Assembly (NCBI GenBank): GCA_038496675.1 | Contig: CM076659.1 | Location: forward strand, 15,555,574 to 15,619,573 | Origin: Rachycentron canadum | Taxonomy: Eukaryota > Chordata > Actinopteri > Carangiformes > Rachycentridae | Length of the DNA: 64,000 nt | Reading direction: 5' to 3' | Part shown: positions 47,701-61,700 of the stretch, one piece after another | How positions within the stretch are numbered: position 1 is the first letter of the stretch | Layout of the letters: each line of letters begins with the position of its first letter | Position numbers and translations under genes: made by a program | Notes under the pieces: generated by a model | Database searches by the model: none | The model's input: the letters and a program-made list of their open reading frames with translations, nothing else | What the model was told of the DNA's origin: nothing

Positions 47701-49727
47701 AGATGAAGCTTGTTGAGTTGTATTAGTTAGTTTTTTTTTTTTGTTTGTTTTGTTTTTTGGGTGTGGTCCATATGTGATAAGCTGGAGGGTAATAAAATGA
47801 TTAATGGTGGAGCAAAGAAGAGGAGTAAAGTTCTGATAAACAACTTTTTACTTTTACTGGGTCAGAGATTTCTTCTTCATTTGATTTGATTTTTGTTGTT
47901 GTTGTTTTTTTTTTTTTACAAACATTACAAAGTAAGATGTTTTCTTTTGCAGTGTAGTGAAGGGAAGCACATACTGAAATATACATAGTCCTACATCAAA
48001 TTTATAGAATTTTACTTGCTGAAATTTTGCCCTAAAAATGAAAAGTCTACTAGGCCTCATACATACATCCAATAACATGAAAACCCCAATTTATAAGCAC
48101 CATATAAAGATTTGATGACATTATAACATATTATATTGTCATTACTAACAGATATAAGGACATTTTAAGTGTAAACTAAAGTATTTGGCAGCACTTACAA
48201 TCCCTTCCATGGAGACATATTTTATATTGTTACAACAGCGTTTTACTATATGGTCATTGATTCTTTTAAATCCAGCTTTCACATAAGGATGTCTACAAGA
48301 AGAATTATAACTGTTGACAAAGTCATCAACAAATAGTCATATCTGTATTTGTGCCTCATATGTAATATATGCCATATGTAATATTATGAGAAGCAGTAAT
48401 CACTGTATTTCAAATGTATCAAATGTATTTTACAGAGCCAAATATAGAGCAATCTGCTTTTGGTATGCAAGGCTCAACGCTCACCAGATTTTGTATCTAA
48501 AAAAAGCGACTAAAATCACAGTGACTCTTGTGCTTACATTCATTGAGTGACTGGAAAGGAGGTGTCGGAGTTGTCAGTCAATTGCCAACACTTTGGACAT
48601 CTCACCTCAGTACTTTTAAGGCTCTGACCTAATAATGGCACAGAATAAGTCTCTCAAGTATAATAAATTGCCTTCGAAGTTGGTCAATTTATATTTCATT
48701 TAGGCTGTATTTATTTACGTTCTAGTATTACTGTGATAAGAAAAACTGAAATAATGATTCATTAAATAAATTTGCCTTATTTTGTACTTCAAATTGCACA
48801 GTCCAATGAGTCACCTCAGTTGTTACTTACCGGATCACTCAGAACTACTTCAAATCATAAATAGGCCATTTGGTTGTGAAATTGTGGAGATTTTACACAG
48901 AGAAATCAGCAAAACTTTATTTTACCTAAATGTTTACAACACCCTAATAATGTAAGTGGAAATAAAGACTTTTTAAATTGTTTAAAATACATTCAGGTAT
49001 CCACTATTATATCCATTTGTGAGAAATTCACAATTCTTTATAACTTCTATAATAACTAACAATTTATATATATATATATATAATAACAATTTCATGATTA
49101 ATATAATGTCACAGTTGTAATTATGTAAAACAAGTTCAGGTGAAACATGAAACCATAAACCTAAAATGCGAAAGTTGTAGTTGTAGTTAGACTTGTAATT
49201 TCTTTTCAGTAGGTGTGTGTGTGTGATGCAAGGGTGTATCTCAGATGTTTGTTGCTGCATACAAAGGGGTCAGACAAAGGCAACCATGGATACACCCTCT
49301 TCCTATTGCACAATGAAAGATAACTTCCTCTCGAATGAGTCTTGCCTCTACTTTTGATTTTTGTGACATTTCAGTTTTCAGCAGAAGAGGCAGTGAGTCA
49401 GACTTCAGTGGGTTCATTCATGAAGAGACATTGAATTGTAATCTAGATTTGACATTTTCACTCACAGCTTATTGTGACAACTCCAACAGCTAGTTTAGTT
49501 GTTACTTATGTTTGAGTTTACTATTGTCTTTTTTCCCTAAAAAACTAACATTGCTAGAACATCAGGAGAAACACCTTACTCATTCTAGGGCACTGACAGA
49601 GGTTCAGAATCCCTTGGATCAAGGCTGGAGTACAAGCTGAGCAAAGGAGGCAGGGCCACGGAGTCTCAAGGGCCCCAAAGCTTCACATTAACCAGATGGC
49701 AGTGGGTTTGTTTAACAGATTTTCCAA

Positions 49728-50010
49728 CTGAAGTGGTGGAAGTACATCCTGTACTTGATTATAATCTTAAGGTGCATTTTACTTAAGTATTTTAGATTCA
49801 TGTCACTTCATAAATCCATCTTACAAAAGATAATATAATATAATATTTTTCTTTTTATTCTGCTACATTTATCAGAAAGTTAGTAAAAGTTATTTTACTG
49901 ATCTTTTTTTCACACAAACATGAAGAGAAGCTTATAAAATAGTAGGCATTGATAGATTAAACTCCCAAATACTATATGAAAAGTTAGCTTGACCGAAACC
50001 AAAATACAAT
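49728..50010 (+). repeat. Old teleost repeat (gtggtggaagtac family)
   Basis: The parts aagtggtggaagtacatcct, ttttacttaagtattttaga, ctgctacatttatcagaaag and agattaaactcccaaatact occur in the order of a common fish dispersed repeat. Confidence 0.55.
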
Positions 50011-50577
50011 AGTGAATCCATTTAATATATCAAAGCTAAAATAAAAGTTGAGACACACAAAGGGGTAATTTTCCTCTTGCACTCTACTTAAGTGTGACTC
50101 ATAGTAGAATATTTCGACACTGTGGATTTGACACTTACTACCACTGTAAAGTACAATATTAACAAAGAATCAATACAGTTGCCCAAACTAATTATCAACT
50201 CCTGTGTTAATAGTAAAAAAAACTCATAAAAATGCTTATTTTTACATTTTGCTATTCCTACTTTAAAGGACATGAATATCCACCTTGTACTGTGATAATG
50301 TACAAATGTGGTTTATTTATGATTAGAAGCAGAGGCCTTCTGGCACAAATTCAGTCACTTCTAATTTGAGATGGGAAAGAAGGACTCTAGAGGTCAAAAA
50401 CTCAAACAATTGCTGTAGAAATGTTATAATTATATTTTTCTTTTAACTGTGTTGCTGGAGTTGTGACTTCTTTAGTTCAAATTTTTGATTCAACACAAAT
50501 TGAATTTAAGAACTTAAGTTACTGATTGATGTTTTTGTTTTTGACCTATTTGGAGTATTATTAGTTCAATGTACTGG

Positions 50578-50689
50578 ATATCAGTTTTGCATATATTTTC
50601 ATACTAATTTCTACACTATTTCATTCATCTCTCATATCAGTTTTGCATATATTTTCATACTAATTTCTATACCATTTCATTCATCTCTC
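50578..50689 (+). repeat. Tandem duplication of a 56-bp unit
   Basis: Units 50,578-50,633 and 50,634-50,689 are identical except for two bases in the ctacactatt/ctataccatt part. The high identity suggests a recent event. Confidence 0.92.
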
Positions 50690-51692
50690 ATTTACATGAA
50701 CAGTTTTTTTGGGGACTGCATGTTGCTGTGTGTGAGAGACAACTCTGCATCTTTCTACCACAGACTTTTAGAAATGAAAATAGGCATATTTGAGTGTGGT
50801 TTTTATCTTGTAATGCATATGCTTGCTTCACTGAATTCATTTTTATGACGGTTGCATTGGAAGGTTCACTGCACCACATCAGTGAAGTGTTTGCACGTCA
50901 AGTTAAACAGTACTCAAAGGAACGGTTGTACTAGTTGTGAGGGTAATTCCAGGAAACCACATCAGCCTACCAATGACTGTGGCAGGAGCCCACGCAAAAT
51001 GTTGCAGTCTCTCTTTTGTTAAATGTCACCTCTGCCCTGCAATATATATATATAACATTTACCAATTCCCCACCTGTCACCGTTGTACCCCACCCCACTT
51101 TTGTCAGAGTCCCCCCTCCCACTGTGTTATCCACTCCTACTAAGGGTGGCGGTTCTTTTTTTAAAAGCATCACACTCTAACGTAACTCTGGAAAGACCTA
51201 AAAAGAGACAAAAAAAAAAGCACCTAAGAAAAGCATCATCATTTGAACTTTTTGTATGGAAATGTGTAACAATGAGAAAAGAAATAAGAGCAATAGAGGC
51301 AGAGAGAAGAAAAAGAGAAGACGAGCTAACCCAGTTAAGCATGAGAAAATGGTGCACTCTGCCACATCTAAGCCAGGCTTCAGTGATCAGTTATCTGATG
51401 GCTTTTGCAGCACCAACTGTACTTCCTACACTGGTGATGGATTTTGTGCCAATAGTGAGCAAATGCCTCTCAGCAAAAACAGATTTAGGCAATACACAGC
51501 GTATATCAGAGAGAGGCAATGCTGTAATAAGAGTGCAATGTTGAATTCTGAAAGAGCACACACAGGCATACTGTATCTGCTAGTGATTTTAGGGAAGCAC
51601 ATATCAGTGTGTTGCATACATATACTGTATACTATGATAGTGCAGGTGCCCACACATGATACACACACATTTTTCTCCCAGACAGACCCCCC

Positions 51693-51695
<3 letters not shown>

Positions 51696-51727
<32 letters not shown>
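51696..51727. repeat. (CA)n microsatellite
   Basis: A short C run is followed by about 31 bp of CA repeat. Confidence 0.9.
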
Positions 51728-51730
<3 letters not shown>

Positions 51731-52103
51731 AAATACAGAGACAAAAACCACATTAGACAGATTTCAGATTTCTTAATAAAAATAATTCATTTCAGGACGA
51801 CATATAAATAATTATTGAATCACACAATACAGATATTTTGATATGAATAAATACTTAACAAATCAGGCTTTTTTTCATACAATACCCTATTGTCGATAGA
51901 TCACACAAAGAAACTTCCACACCATTTGCATGTTTTGTTACACCTTCTGCTTATAAGCCAATGCTCTTCTTACCGTTGGAATGTCCCTAAGCGAGTCAGA
52001 GTACCATTCCTAAATGCCTCAGCAGCTTAGACAAGTCATGTGCAACTTATGTGATCGTCTCTCTCGTCAAACTCTGTCTCAAGCCCCGAAATCCTTGTTG
52101 GCC

Positions 52104-52109
52104 TTTAAT
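52104..52109 (-). terminator. Possible variant poly(A) signal for tnfaip3
   Basis: On the minus strand this reads ATTAAA, 2.3 kb after the tnfaip3 stop. No canonical AATAAA was found nearer on that strand, so the true 3' end is unknown. Confidence 0.15.
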
Positions 52110-52690
52110 TGATTAAGGTTTGTCTAGAGGTGATTAAAGCACACAGAGATCTACGTGCAGGCCGTTAACACGTGTGCTAGCCTGACAGCTTTAGATACAG
52201 TTGAATGAAAAGGCAGACCGAGAGCCTGTTTGTCTATGCTTTTCTAACTGGAGCCACAGATAGACATCTGCCTACTGCAGTCTAAGTATGATAGGAATAA
52301 TCCACTTCATATCACATTTGAGTTGATAAACATTTTATGCTTGAGGTTATCAATACAGATTATTTTTTCTTCGTATTTGGCTAAAATAGACACTCAGGGA
52401 AAGATAATGCCCATTCTGGGATTTTCAACATGAGAGAGCTTGACAAGCTCTAATTTGCTTTTACACAGAGCTGGAGATGTCTATCTGTAGCACTCTAGTT
52501 AGGACAGAATGGTCCAGGCTGGCCATTTTTAAGGAGGTAACAACAACTGTTTGGCGATTGATGGCACATGTATTCTTCTTTTTTGGCAGAAATAAAACCA
52601 AATATATCAAAATACAATAAAAAATCCCCAAACAAATTAAAAAAAACAACAAAAAAACAGGAATGTCAGTTTTGCGTATTCCAGACACAC

Positions 52691-52693
<3 letters not shown>

Positions 52694-52724
<31 letters not shown>
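52694..52724. repeat. (GT)n microsatellite
   Basis: This is a GT run of about 30 bp next to the MITE-like repeat at 52.76 kb. Confidence 0.9.
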
Positions 52725-52725
<1 letters not shown>

Positions 52726-52761
52726 GGAGATGAGGCATCGGGTTGGAAGGTCCTACAATAT

Positions 52762-52894
52762 GGACCAAGATCCATATTCACAAAAGCATTTCATAGTTAG
52801 GGGCACTGATCCAGGATCACTGATCAGCCCCCTCTGGTCCATAAAATTGTTATCACTACTTAAAGGCAAAACTTATCGAGCATGGGCCCCAATA
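52762..52894. repeat. MITE-like teleost repeat
   Basis: One end reads agatccatattcacaaaagc and the other aacttatcgagcatgggccc. The interior ggcactgatccaggatcact is partly palindromic. These ends match a short fish repeat that I recognise from many loci. The class is uncertain. Confidence 0.45.
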
Positions 52895-54390
52895 CTGCAC
52901 TGTTGTGGCAGCAGCACAAAACACATTCAGATAAACAAGATAAGCCAAAGCAGGCAATGGGATTGCTCTCTGAAGTTTTGAAATTGTTGTCTTGGCACAT
53001 CCAGTGGGGTGGAGCAGAGAGGAATGAATTCTCTGTGGATTTGTTTACCTGCACATCACCTCAGGCTAGGGTGTGGTGCATACAATCTCACAGAGCTGTG
53101 TTTGCATTCATGTGCGCGTGTGTGTGTGTGTGTGTGTGTGAGATGTTTTCAGTTCTCACTATAATTGGCAATCCCTTTTGACAGGACTGGAACATTTGTT
53201 TGCAGGTGTATGTATGTGTTTGCATGTTTCTATGTGTTTATAGGTGCTTAAGTGGTAAGTAAACAGGAAAACAACATCCAAGGCAACAGATCTGTTTTGG
53301 AGGAAGAGAAGGGGAAATCAGAGGAGAGGAAAGAGGAACAGAAAGAAAGTGAGTCCTGTCTCTACTGTGTTCTCTGCCTTCTGTCTGCTGACACTGCCAG
53401 CATATTGGCTACAATGGAGAGGCTTGTATTTCTGTACATGTAGCACCAAAACTAGCAGGGGCCTGCCCTGTCTGTCTTGCACTGTTAAGAAACATTGCTT
53501 GTTCTTACTTCCCATATCAAGTAAATTTACAATGACAACTTCATGTAACAGATAAGTAACAATACTATGGTTAATTTACCTCAAAATATAAACTAACACT
53601 GCTATTGACTGACTAATGGAAGAAAATCAATTATTGATAGTTTTACAATATTGATTGCAAGAGCCTTTTTTGACAAATCCGTGTCAAAATGACTGATTTT
53701 GGAGAACTAAGCTAAATAGAGGCGAATAGCATTTTAGTTCATTTCTAGCACTTAACTTGCTTTTGCTTTAGCCCAATCTGCTTCACTTCTGCTTACTACT
53801 TCCACAGATTTCTCACTGGGCTTCCCCAACTACTGCATTCCTCATTCTACAGAGCAAATGCTAGACAGACAGGCAGACAGATACACAGATGGGTTAAGAC
53901 AGACAGACAGACGGGGGGTATAAATCCTTGGCTGTGGTCTAGAAAGCAATGTCAGATGCTTCTCGTTATGTCAACATACAATCATTTTGTCTGGCACAAT
54001 TCTCCATGTACCTCTAAATACATATTGTACACAAGAGTTAAGTCAGTTGCTCTGACATGTAGCCAAACCTCTCACCGTGTTAAGTGCACAGGGCACATTA
54101 GATGATAATAATTGCACAAAGAGGTATTCTGGAGGCCATGTCTACTGCGAACACACACACACACACACACACTCACTCCCCCCCACGTACACACATTCTC
54201 TCTTCACATTCTACATGGGGGGTTTGATTTTCAGGCCATAAGGTTACTAGTTAGTCACTAGCTAGTTAGTTAGTTGGTTAGTTAGTATCAGAGGTGCATT
54301 GACTGGCATGGGACGCCCATAGCAGGGCAGCGGCTCTAGCTTGCTAGTGATGTGTCATCATCGTTGTTGCGTGCATGGTTATGTGTGTGA

Positions 54391-54672
54391 TCAGCCGCGG
54401 TAAATCTGTTTAAAGTGGTCACACTCATTGCAGTAGCCCTGTTTCTCTTGGTTGGCGTAGTGGTCGCAGCCCTGCGTCCGGCACCGCTGCTTGGACTTTT
54501 CCTTGGGCGCCTGCGCCCGCCTGCCCACCTCTCTGCCCTGGCCTCGTGTGTGGCACTCTGGGCAAAGGTCTGTGCAACCCGGGGACACATTACTGCAGCC
54601 ACTCCGCCGGCACTGAGTCTGGGTCTGGGTCTGGGATTGCTGTGAAGATCTGGGTTTGGTTGCTCGGTCACG
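54391..54672 (-). CDS. tnfaip3: tnfaip3 last coding exon (zinc fingers 6 and 7)
   Basis: Residues 733-825 and stop. Finger 6 uses Cys753/758/769/772 and finger 7 uses Cys796/801/813/816 (KQGYCNECDHFKQIY, close to the human C terminus GYCNECFQFKQMYG). Finger 7 is the linear-ubiquitin reader in mammals. A (QT)n stretch precedes finger 6. Confidence 0.96.
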   Translation of the reverse strand, partial: RDRATKPRSSQQSQTQTQTQCRRSGCSNVSPGCTDLCPECHTRGQGREVGRRAQAPKEKSKQRCRTQGCDHYANQEKQGYCNECDHFKQIYRG

Positions 54673-57600
54673 CTTTTTGTATGGAGAAAGAGAGAGGGAG
54701 CAAAGAGAAGGAGGAGAAAGGTAAATTACCAACTGTGGACCTGTAGAATATTAGTTGAGTTGAAAAATTAGGCAATATTCTCAAAGAAAGATGAATAAAT
54801 AAAGAATAAGACACAAATAACAGATGACAAAGGTGAAGTACATTGCAGCAAAGGAGATGGAGTTAAGAAGGTACAGCAGACCCCTACCATGACTAGAGGA
54901 GGGGAGTGTGGTGTGCGATGTGTCACTTGGTTGAGCCGTGCGCTTTGCTCTTTAACGTAGCACTTGTCACAGTAGCCCTCCAGCATTGCCTTTCCAACTG
55001 CACCACACCCAGGCCCACGACACCGTGAGGCATTCTGGAAACCTGCCTCCAAACCATGCCGGCTCTGGACCGGTGCAGGGGGAGGGGTCATGTCTGAAAC
55101 AGACAGGGGCCAACATAAGCAATGATGAGCATATTTAATTAAACATTATCAACAATCTCTGTAAAGCTAAATATGTTTGGTTGATATAACTTGAACTTCT
55201 CTGTCTGAAATTACATGATAGACATTTTGTGCTCCATTTTAGGACTTACGGTGGTTGGTCTGATAGTCTACGTAGCAAATAGTGCAGAAACCCAACTTCT
55301 CTGGTGTCCCAAAGAACTGGCAACCAGATCTTTTACAAGGCCGGGCCAGAGGGGCCTGCCAGGCTGAAGTGTGCCCTGGGGTTTGGGTGAGACATGGCCG
55401 CTCAGCGTCCCGGGCCTGGCTCCAAGCTGAAGATGAGGCCTCAGTTCTGGGGTTGCTCTGCTGTGGCTCTCCCCTCTCTGGAGCCTGCTGTCTCTGCATA
55501 CAGGGTGTACACAGACCATTGAATATCCTGAACGCCTCCTGTCTACACATGCTGCAGCGTTCTGTTTCTGTCTCACGGCCCCCCCACTGGCTCCAGCCAG
55601 AGCCCTGGGCCTGGTGAGGGACTGTAGGCCCCCCGTTGGGGCCTGGGAGTACTGTAGCAGCTGTTCCAGCTCCAGGGGGTCCATGGTTCTGCCTGGAGTT
55701 GAAGCAGCGCTCGCAAAGTCCATCATGCTCCACGCTAAGGGTAAAGACGCAGCCGGGTGTCTTGCACTTCATGGCATGAGTTTCACTGTACAGGCTGAGG
55801 CTGGGAGCAGTGGGCGGGGCTGAGCGGGGGCTGGATAACACCACCCCTCTCCCAGACGAGGAGGATGGGGGGCTGCCACTTCGGGCTCCTCTAGAGCTCA
55901 CCTCAGTCTCTGATCCCCCTATCACACCCACCCCACCCTGTACCCCTCCTCCTTTAGTCTGTACCACCCCTTCTATCCTTGCTCCTCCTCCAGTAGTGGC
56001 CTGACGCTTCTCAAAGCATTCGTGGCAATGAGGTTGCGTGTCCACAGAGACATAGAAGGTGCATCGTGGCGTGGCACAGCGGATCTCAATGAGGGACAGC
56101 TGGGAGACAGAGAAGGGTGGTGGGCGCTGTGGCTGAGCGGCCCATGCCTGCTCCTTGTCCTCCTGCCAGCGCTGGTACTCATGGTTGACGAGCTGCAGGT
56201 AGTCCTCCATCAGGTTCATGTCTTCAGGGAGATTACCCTCATCCAGCCTTGGGACAGAAACATACAATGTGGTTCATAACTGTGCAAAAACCATTAAACC
56301 ATTTGAATCTTCATTCCTGCAACATACAAAACTCCATTTACCATTATGGCTGGAACCTATGAGTCGGACATTAATCTTTGCTTTTGTGCCCATTCAGGGG
56401 ACAGTGCTTATAGTCTTTAAGTACCTTGCAGCATTGATGATCCGTAAGACGTCGTAGCCCAAGCCTATGACAGGAATCTCTATCAGTACCAAGTACTCTT
56501 TGAGAAGCCTTTCTTTCTGCTGCTGTTCTTTCTCCATCAGAAAGTGAACCTTTAGCTCCTCAAAGTCCCCCCTTCCTGGGTTGATCAGCGGGACTGCTCG
56601 GATCTCTGAGTAAGATGTCACATAGATATGAAAACTTGAGTAATTTCATATGAGGCCTTTATTTTTCTTTCTTTATTGTGTAACCTGTGTAATGCAAGCC
56701 CTCTCAGTGTTTATTACCTGGACCACTGTCTTTGATGGTAATGAGGGGTGCAAAGTGCTGGGAGTCGTAGCCAAGCACTATTGGGTATTTGTAGCACTCT
56801 GTGGGTGCCCAATGTAGTGGCAGATATATCCCACCCACATTCAGAGGAGAGATGGAGGAGCCAGATTTCATACTCCTGACCACCTGGTCTGTTGAAAGAA
56901 CAGTGATTTAAGAGTTAAAAATAACTGATAATTAAAGTTAAGTGTGTTTTTTTGTCTACATTTTACAGGACAAACTGTTAAATTGATCCTGAGTGAAGTC
57001 AAACTTAAAATGACTAATCTATACATACATTTGGATTAAACTGTCAGGTACATGGCAAGAACAAAAACTATTACATTTACCTTCCATACATCCGCTAACC
57101 AAAATAGCTGGGGGGTGATACAGTTAAATCAAACACCATGAAGACTTCTAAAACAACTAACAGAAAACTATTGAGGCTCTGCTGGTTGAGTAGATACCTT
57201 GACCTTCTCTATTACTGAGAAGACTTTTTGAAACAACACCAGTGAACCTTTGATGGCTAAGAAGGAGCAGGAAACATCCTTTGAGATGATAAAATGTGAC
57301 TACCTGCAATGACAATGATGGGTCTGCGGAGAATGTTGGAGAGGACGAAGATATGGATATCCTCCAGGGAGTCAAACTGGAGGCCATTGCTACTGGAGAC
57401 TGGAGATGCCATCTTCACAATCTTTTCCCACTCTTCTTCCCAGTTCTGGAATGGATCACAGACACATAACATATAAAGAGTTAGGATATAAACGTGTGCA
57501 CACTTGAGTAATACTGGAGAAGGTTTTTAATAAGGGATTTGTTTAATCTTCATACCATGGTGGTGTATCTGAGTCCAGTCTGTGTGAACTCCTGTGACTG

Positions 57601-57997
57601 GAGCAGCTCTGCCTGGAAACGAGCTCTAAAGACGCCAGTGTCCGTCTCTTTCAAAACACAATGGAGGGCTTTCCGAAGCACAAGGTCTGTGTCCTGAACG
57701 CCCAGCATGTACTGAGAGGCTGCGTGGAGCAAGCAGTTCCCATCTCCTACAGACACACAAAGAGGCAGATAAACATATGCGATATTAGCACCTCAGGTAG
57801 TACACTTTATACATGGGACACAAACTTCAAAACCTGTGCAAGCGTCATGCGTGTGTAAATTCAGTGTTTACACAGCACACACAACAGACAACTGCAGTGT
57901 GCGCATACACACACACACACACAAGCGTAACAAAAGTCTGGGGATTTCCAGGCTGTCAGGCTGGTTGTTGCACTATCTGGTATCTAGACTATTATAT

Positions 57998-58045
<48 letters not shown>

Positions 58046-58046
58046 N

Positions 58047-58105
<59 letters not shown>

Positions 58106-58713
58106 CAGACAAAGCAAATTTTTCTACCCAGCTAGCCTGAGAAAAATGGCCTTAATTTACCTGAAATAGATTTTGAGAAATTAAATATCACTCCTATAAT
58201 ACCTTAATCAGTCAAAGAAAACTACTTCTTTTTACTCTACTAACAATCCAAGGGGATAAAGAGTTGATGTCTAAAAAGGCATGTGTTTGATGAAAAACCT
58301 TGGAATTTTATTTTGTCTCCTATGGCAGCTGGGTCTTTCTCTCATTGTGAAACAGGAGAGCCCATGTTTGTTAATGTGTGTAGCTCTAAAAAAAACCAAA
58401 AAAAAAAACCACACTACTTAAAACAGGAATTTCCCTGTGTTAACTTCTGTCTTTTATATGCGCGCGCATGTTCCCCTTCAATGATCCCAATGCATCAGTG
58501 CTGCTCAGCTGGTCCTGGACTTTCCACAGGGGTGTGGCTTAGACAGGATGGAATGTTATCTAAATACTGCTATTAGCATGAGGTTGCATGTGCAGTTGCG
58601 TGCACAAACCTATACAAATGCACAGTAATGGGTATAGTCCAATCTGTATGATCTCTTACTCTCTTGACTGCTTTTACCTGACAACAGTTCACACACACAC
58701 GCACGCACACACG

Positions 58714-58756
<43 letters not shown>

Positions 58757-61700
58757 TATACTGCTGCATCAAAAAGAAACTTTCAGCTCAAGATGATCCT
58801 AATATAAAAGTTGTTCATGCTGCAAGAACTAACCTTTGTACAGGAAAACTTATTTAAATCCCTAGTAAGTAAGTGTAACCTACTACAAGGATTCTAAAAG
58901 CTCGTGATTAGTGTCATGCCAAAGGCCAGACTATGATCAGATGTGGTGCAAGGTGACTATGATGAGAGATACAGTTGTTTTCATTCAATCAAAGGAACAC
59001 CTCACTGTACTCCTACCATGAGAAAAAAACATATCTGCCCCTGTTTAAGCCTAGCTAGAGCTGTTGTTGCATTTCGGCGCTCTTGCATCACTTTCAACAA
59101 AAAAATAAAATGCACGACTCTGTAGTGAGAGAAGGCATCCTCACAGCACCACCCTCAACAGAGGTACTGTATATATGAAGGCATACAAAAATAGAAACAA
59201 GCACCCAAACACGCATGTGTAATTAGTTCCACTTGTGCACAAAGACTTTTGGTCCTGGATTGAGCTGCCTGACCACTAAGAATGAAAAACTGGGCTGCTG
59301 GTCCCATCAGTCTATATATAGAAACTTCCTCTTTACCAAGCTGGGACACTTCCTGAAAACACACTAGTGTAGGGGCCAGACTCATTCCTCATCTGTTTGC
59401 CATCCAGGTGATACAAGTTTGCAATGTTGTGGTTTCTAGTTGGGATCTAGGTTTGTGTCACACATCACCCACTATTCTACTCATTGTCTGAAGTCCTGGA
59501 TGAGAGCTTTTATGCTCTTGGAGTGTTTAATGATAAATTATGTAGATAATACATTATGACGAAAAACATCAAATCTATACTTATAAGGCAGAACACAGTG
59601 TCAGTGTGTGTGCGTCCTCTCTGCTAATACAGTATCCAGAGTCAGTGTATTGTAGCTGAACAAATCCCGCCTGTTGGGGACACATGACAGGCATGGGATG
59701 CAGTTTGGGAAAAACCCTTGGATGCGTCCTAGACATTTAAGACAGAAGACACACTGAATTTCAATAACACAGTTCTTCAGTGGGTGGAAAAACGGATATG
59801 ACCCTGTTATTTTAATTGGCACAAACATTTAACAAGAATGCTTTTGTGATGGTCAGTTGTATTGATAATAGAATATAATAGATAGAAGATAATAAAATAT
59901 TGGGATTGAAAAGAATTGAGAGGGTTTAATCTTTTCTAACTTCACATAGATGAGACTTGAGAGAACATTTGGGTATATAGGTAAATTTTAGTCCCAGACA
60001 ACATAGACACTGATGTTGTAACAGTTTTATGATTCTGAAAAGCTTCATTAATCCGACCTGCTCTGACTGGACGTTTTGACAGACTCTCTGCATTATCATG
60101 TTGTGTGTGTGTTTGTGCGTGTGTGTGTATATATGTGTGTATGTGTGTGTGGGGGTGTATGTGAGCTCCAGTGACTCAGCAGCAGTCAGTCAGTCAGTCC
60201 TCTGCATGTGTGTGTGTGTTGTCCGTCCTCTGCTCAAAGTCACGTCTGGTCCTTCAGAGTAAGACACTCCAGCACTACATTCTGTCTCATCTTTCTGACA
60301 TCATCTCTGCAAAACTAAGAAATTCCATCCAAGTTACTGGCAGCAGCAGTCAGAGGGGTTTGTCACAAATTCAGGGGTCTTTTTAAGGGGAACAATGAGT
60401 TACAGTAAGTTCTTTAGTAATTACTAACTTCAGAATCGGAAGGGCCCCTCACAAAGAGTTTCACTGTTTCCGAAAAATAAGCATGTGGATGTGACAGAAA
60501 ATGTCAAGCAAGTTCCTCATCCATCCAGTAACTGTTCTAAGAAAATTCTGACGTAAAATCAATACAGGAATTTCTCATTGCTAGGTGTTAATTGCTTCCT
60601 ATTAGAACAAAAGAAACGATTTCCTCTGGAAACTCACATGTTTAAGACTAACTTAACACTGCTTGATTTCTGCTTCCTTCTTCTTCTTCTATTGTGAATG
60701 CTATGGTTTCCCTTTAAAAAAAAAAAAGTTTTTCCCCTAACCTATAAATAGACATACATGTCACGTGTTTAAGTTCTTGTAATATAGATATGAAGGCCAA
60801 TTGAGACAACGAAACAAAGTTGAATTTTGTCATTTGATTCAACAAGTAACAACAACTGAGCGTGAACCATCTAATTACAAAAGGAAGCAATGTAAATCCA
60901 CATCAGTCAGGCAGGTGGGGAGCTTAAAACATCTTAAGATACACTGACATTCACACTCCTTACACACCTACACAGGAAAAGAGGGGGCATACCCCTTAAG
61001 TTATAAATTATATATTGTGGAAATACTAGGGTCTGAAACATCGTCGACAGTAAATAACAGTCCAGAGAATTTCCCAGTACAGACCTAAGATTCATAATTA
61101 ATCAGGCCCATGTCTGAATGTTTGACTAGCCTGGGATGTTCCCGTGTTACAACATCCACGTAACAGAAAACATGACTTAGCAATGGGCTGACTGAACTCA
61201 AACACTCGCTCGGCAAGGTAAAACCAAGGGGGCTGCGAAATGAATGTATATGAAAGCGGAACCAGTGTCCCTCTATTGCTGTCATTTACAGTAACCCTAC
61301 TTGTGAGTAATGACATTTCAGAATTTACATATCAAAAAGCCCTGGCTCATAAATACACACCTCCTCTCTGTAACATGAAAAATGAAACAAAAGCTAAATA
61401 CATCCTGCCCTCTTGAGCAATGAAGATAACTACTGTTCCTGAAATCAAGAAGCATAATTTTGACATCAGCTCTGTCACCAACTGTTGAACTTTGCATTAA
61501 ATGGAACCAGAACCTCTTGCTCCACAAACCATAAATTTGCACCTGTGATGAAACATCCCAAAACCGCACTTAAATGTGGAGCATCAACCACAAGTAAAAG
61601 AAGTCATAGAAAACTGGTTTAGTGGAAACTCAAAGTTCCTTAACACCAGTGAAATCTTTTCTTACCATTGGTACGTAAGGGCACCATCTTCTTCACCTCC

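Larger units (their letters stand above)
47454..54390. other. Intergenic region between sdccag8 and tnfaip3
   Basis: This is AT-rich DNA with old repeat fragments (47.52-47.70, 49.73-50.01 and 52.76-52.89 kb), a 56-bp tandem duplication at 50.58 kb and several microsatellites. It also has a PyAGT-like simple stretch at 54.24-54.28 kb. The right-hand part presumably includes the tnfaip3 3' untranslated region. No protein-coding exon was recognised on either strand. Confidence 0.7.
57747..61665 (-). other. tnfaip3 intron 2 (3.9 kb)
   Basis: This is the largest coding intron of tnfaip3. It contains (CA)n tracts at 58.0 and 58.7 kb and a GT-rich stretch at 60.1 kb. No exon or RNA gene was recognised. 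Confidence 0.85.

Noticed and set aside
51083..51544. 153-codon plus-strand frame in the intergenic region, with a basic KKRQKKKHLRK stretch
   Set aside because: No recognisable domain, no splice context, and surrounding AT-rich sequence. It cannot be tied to the possible divergent exon at 47.44 kb.
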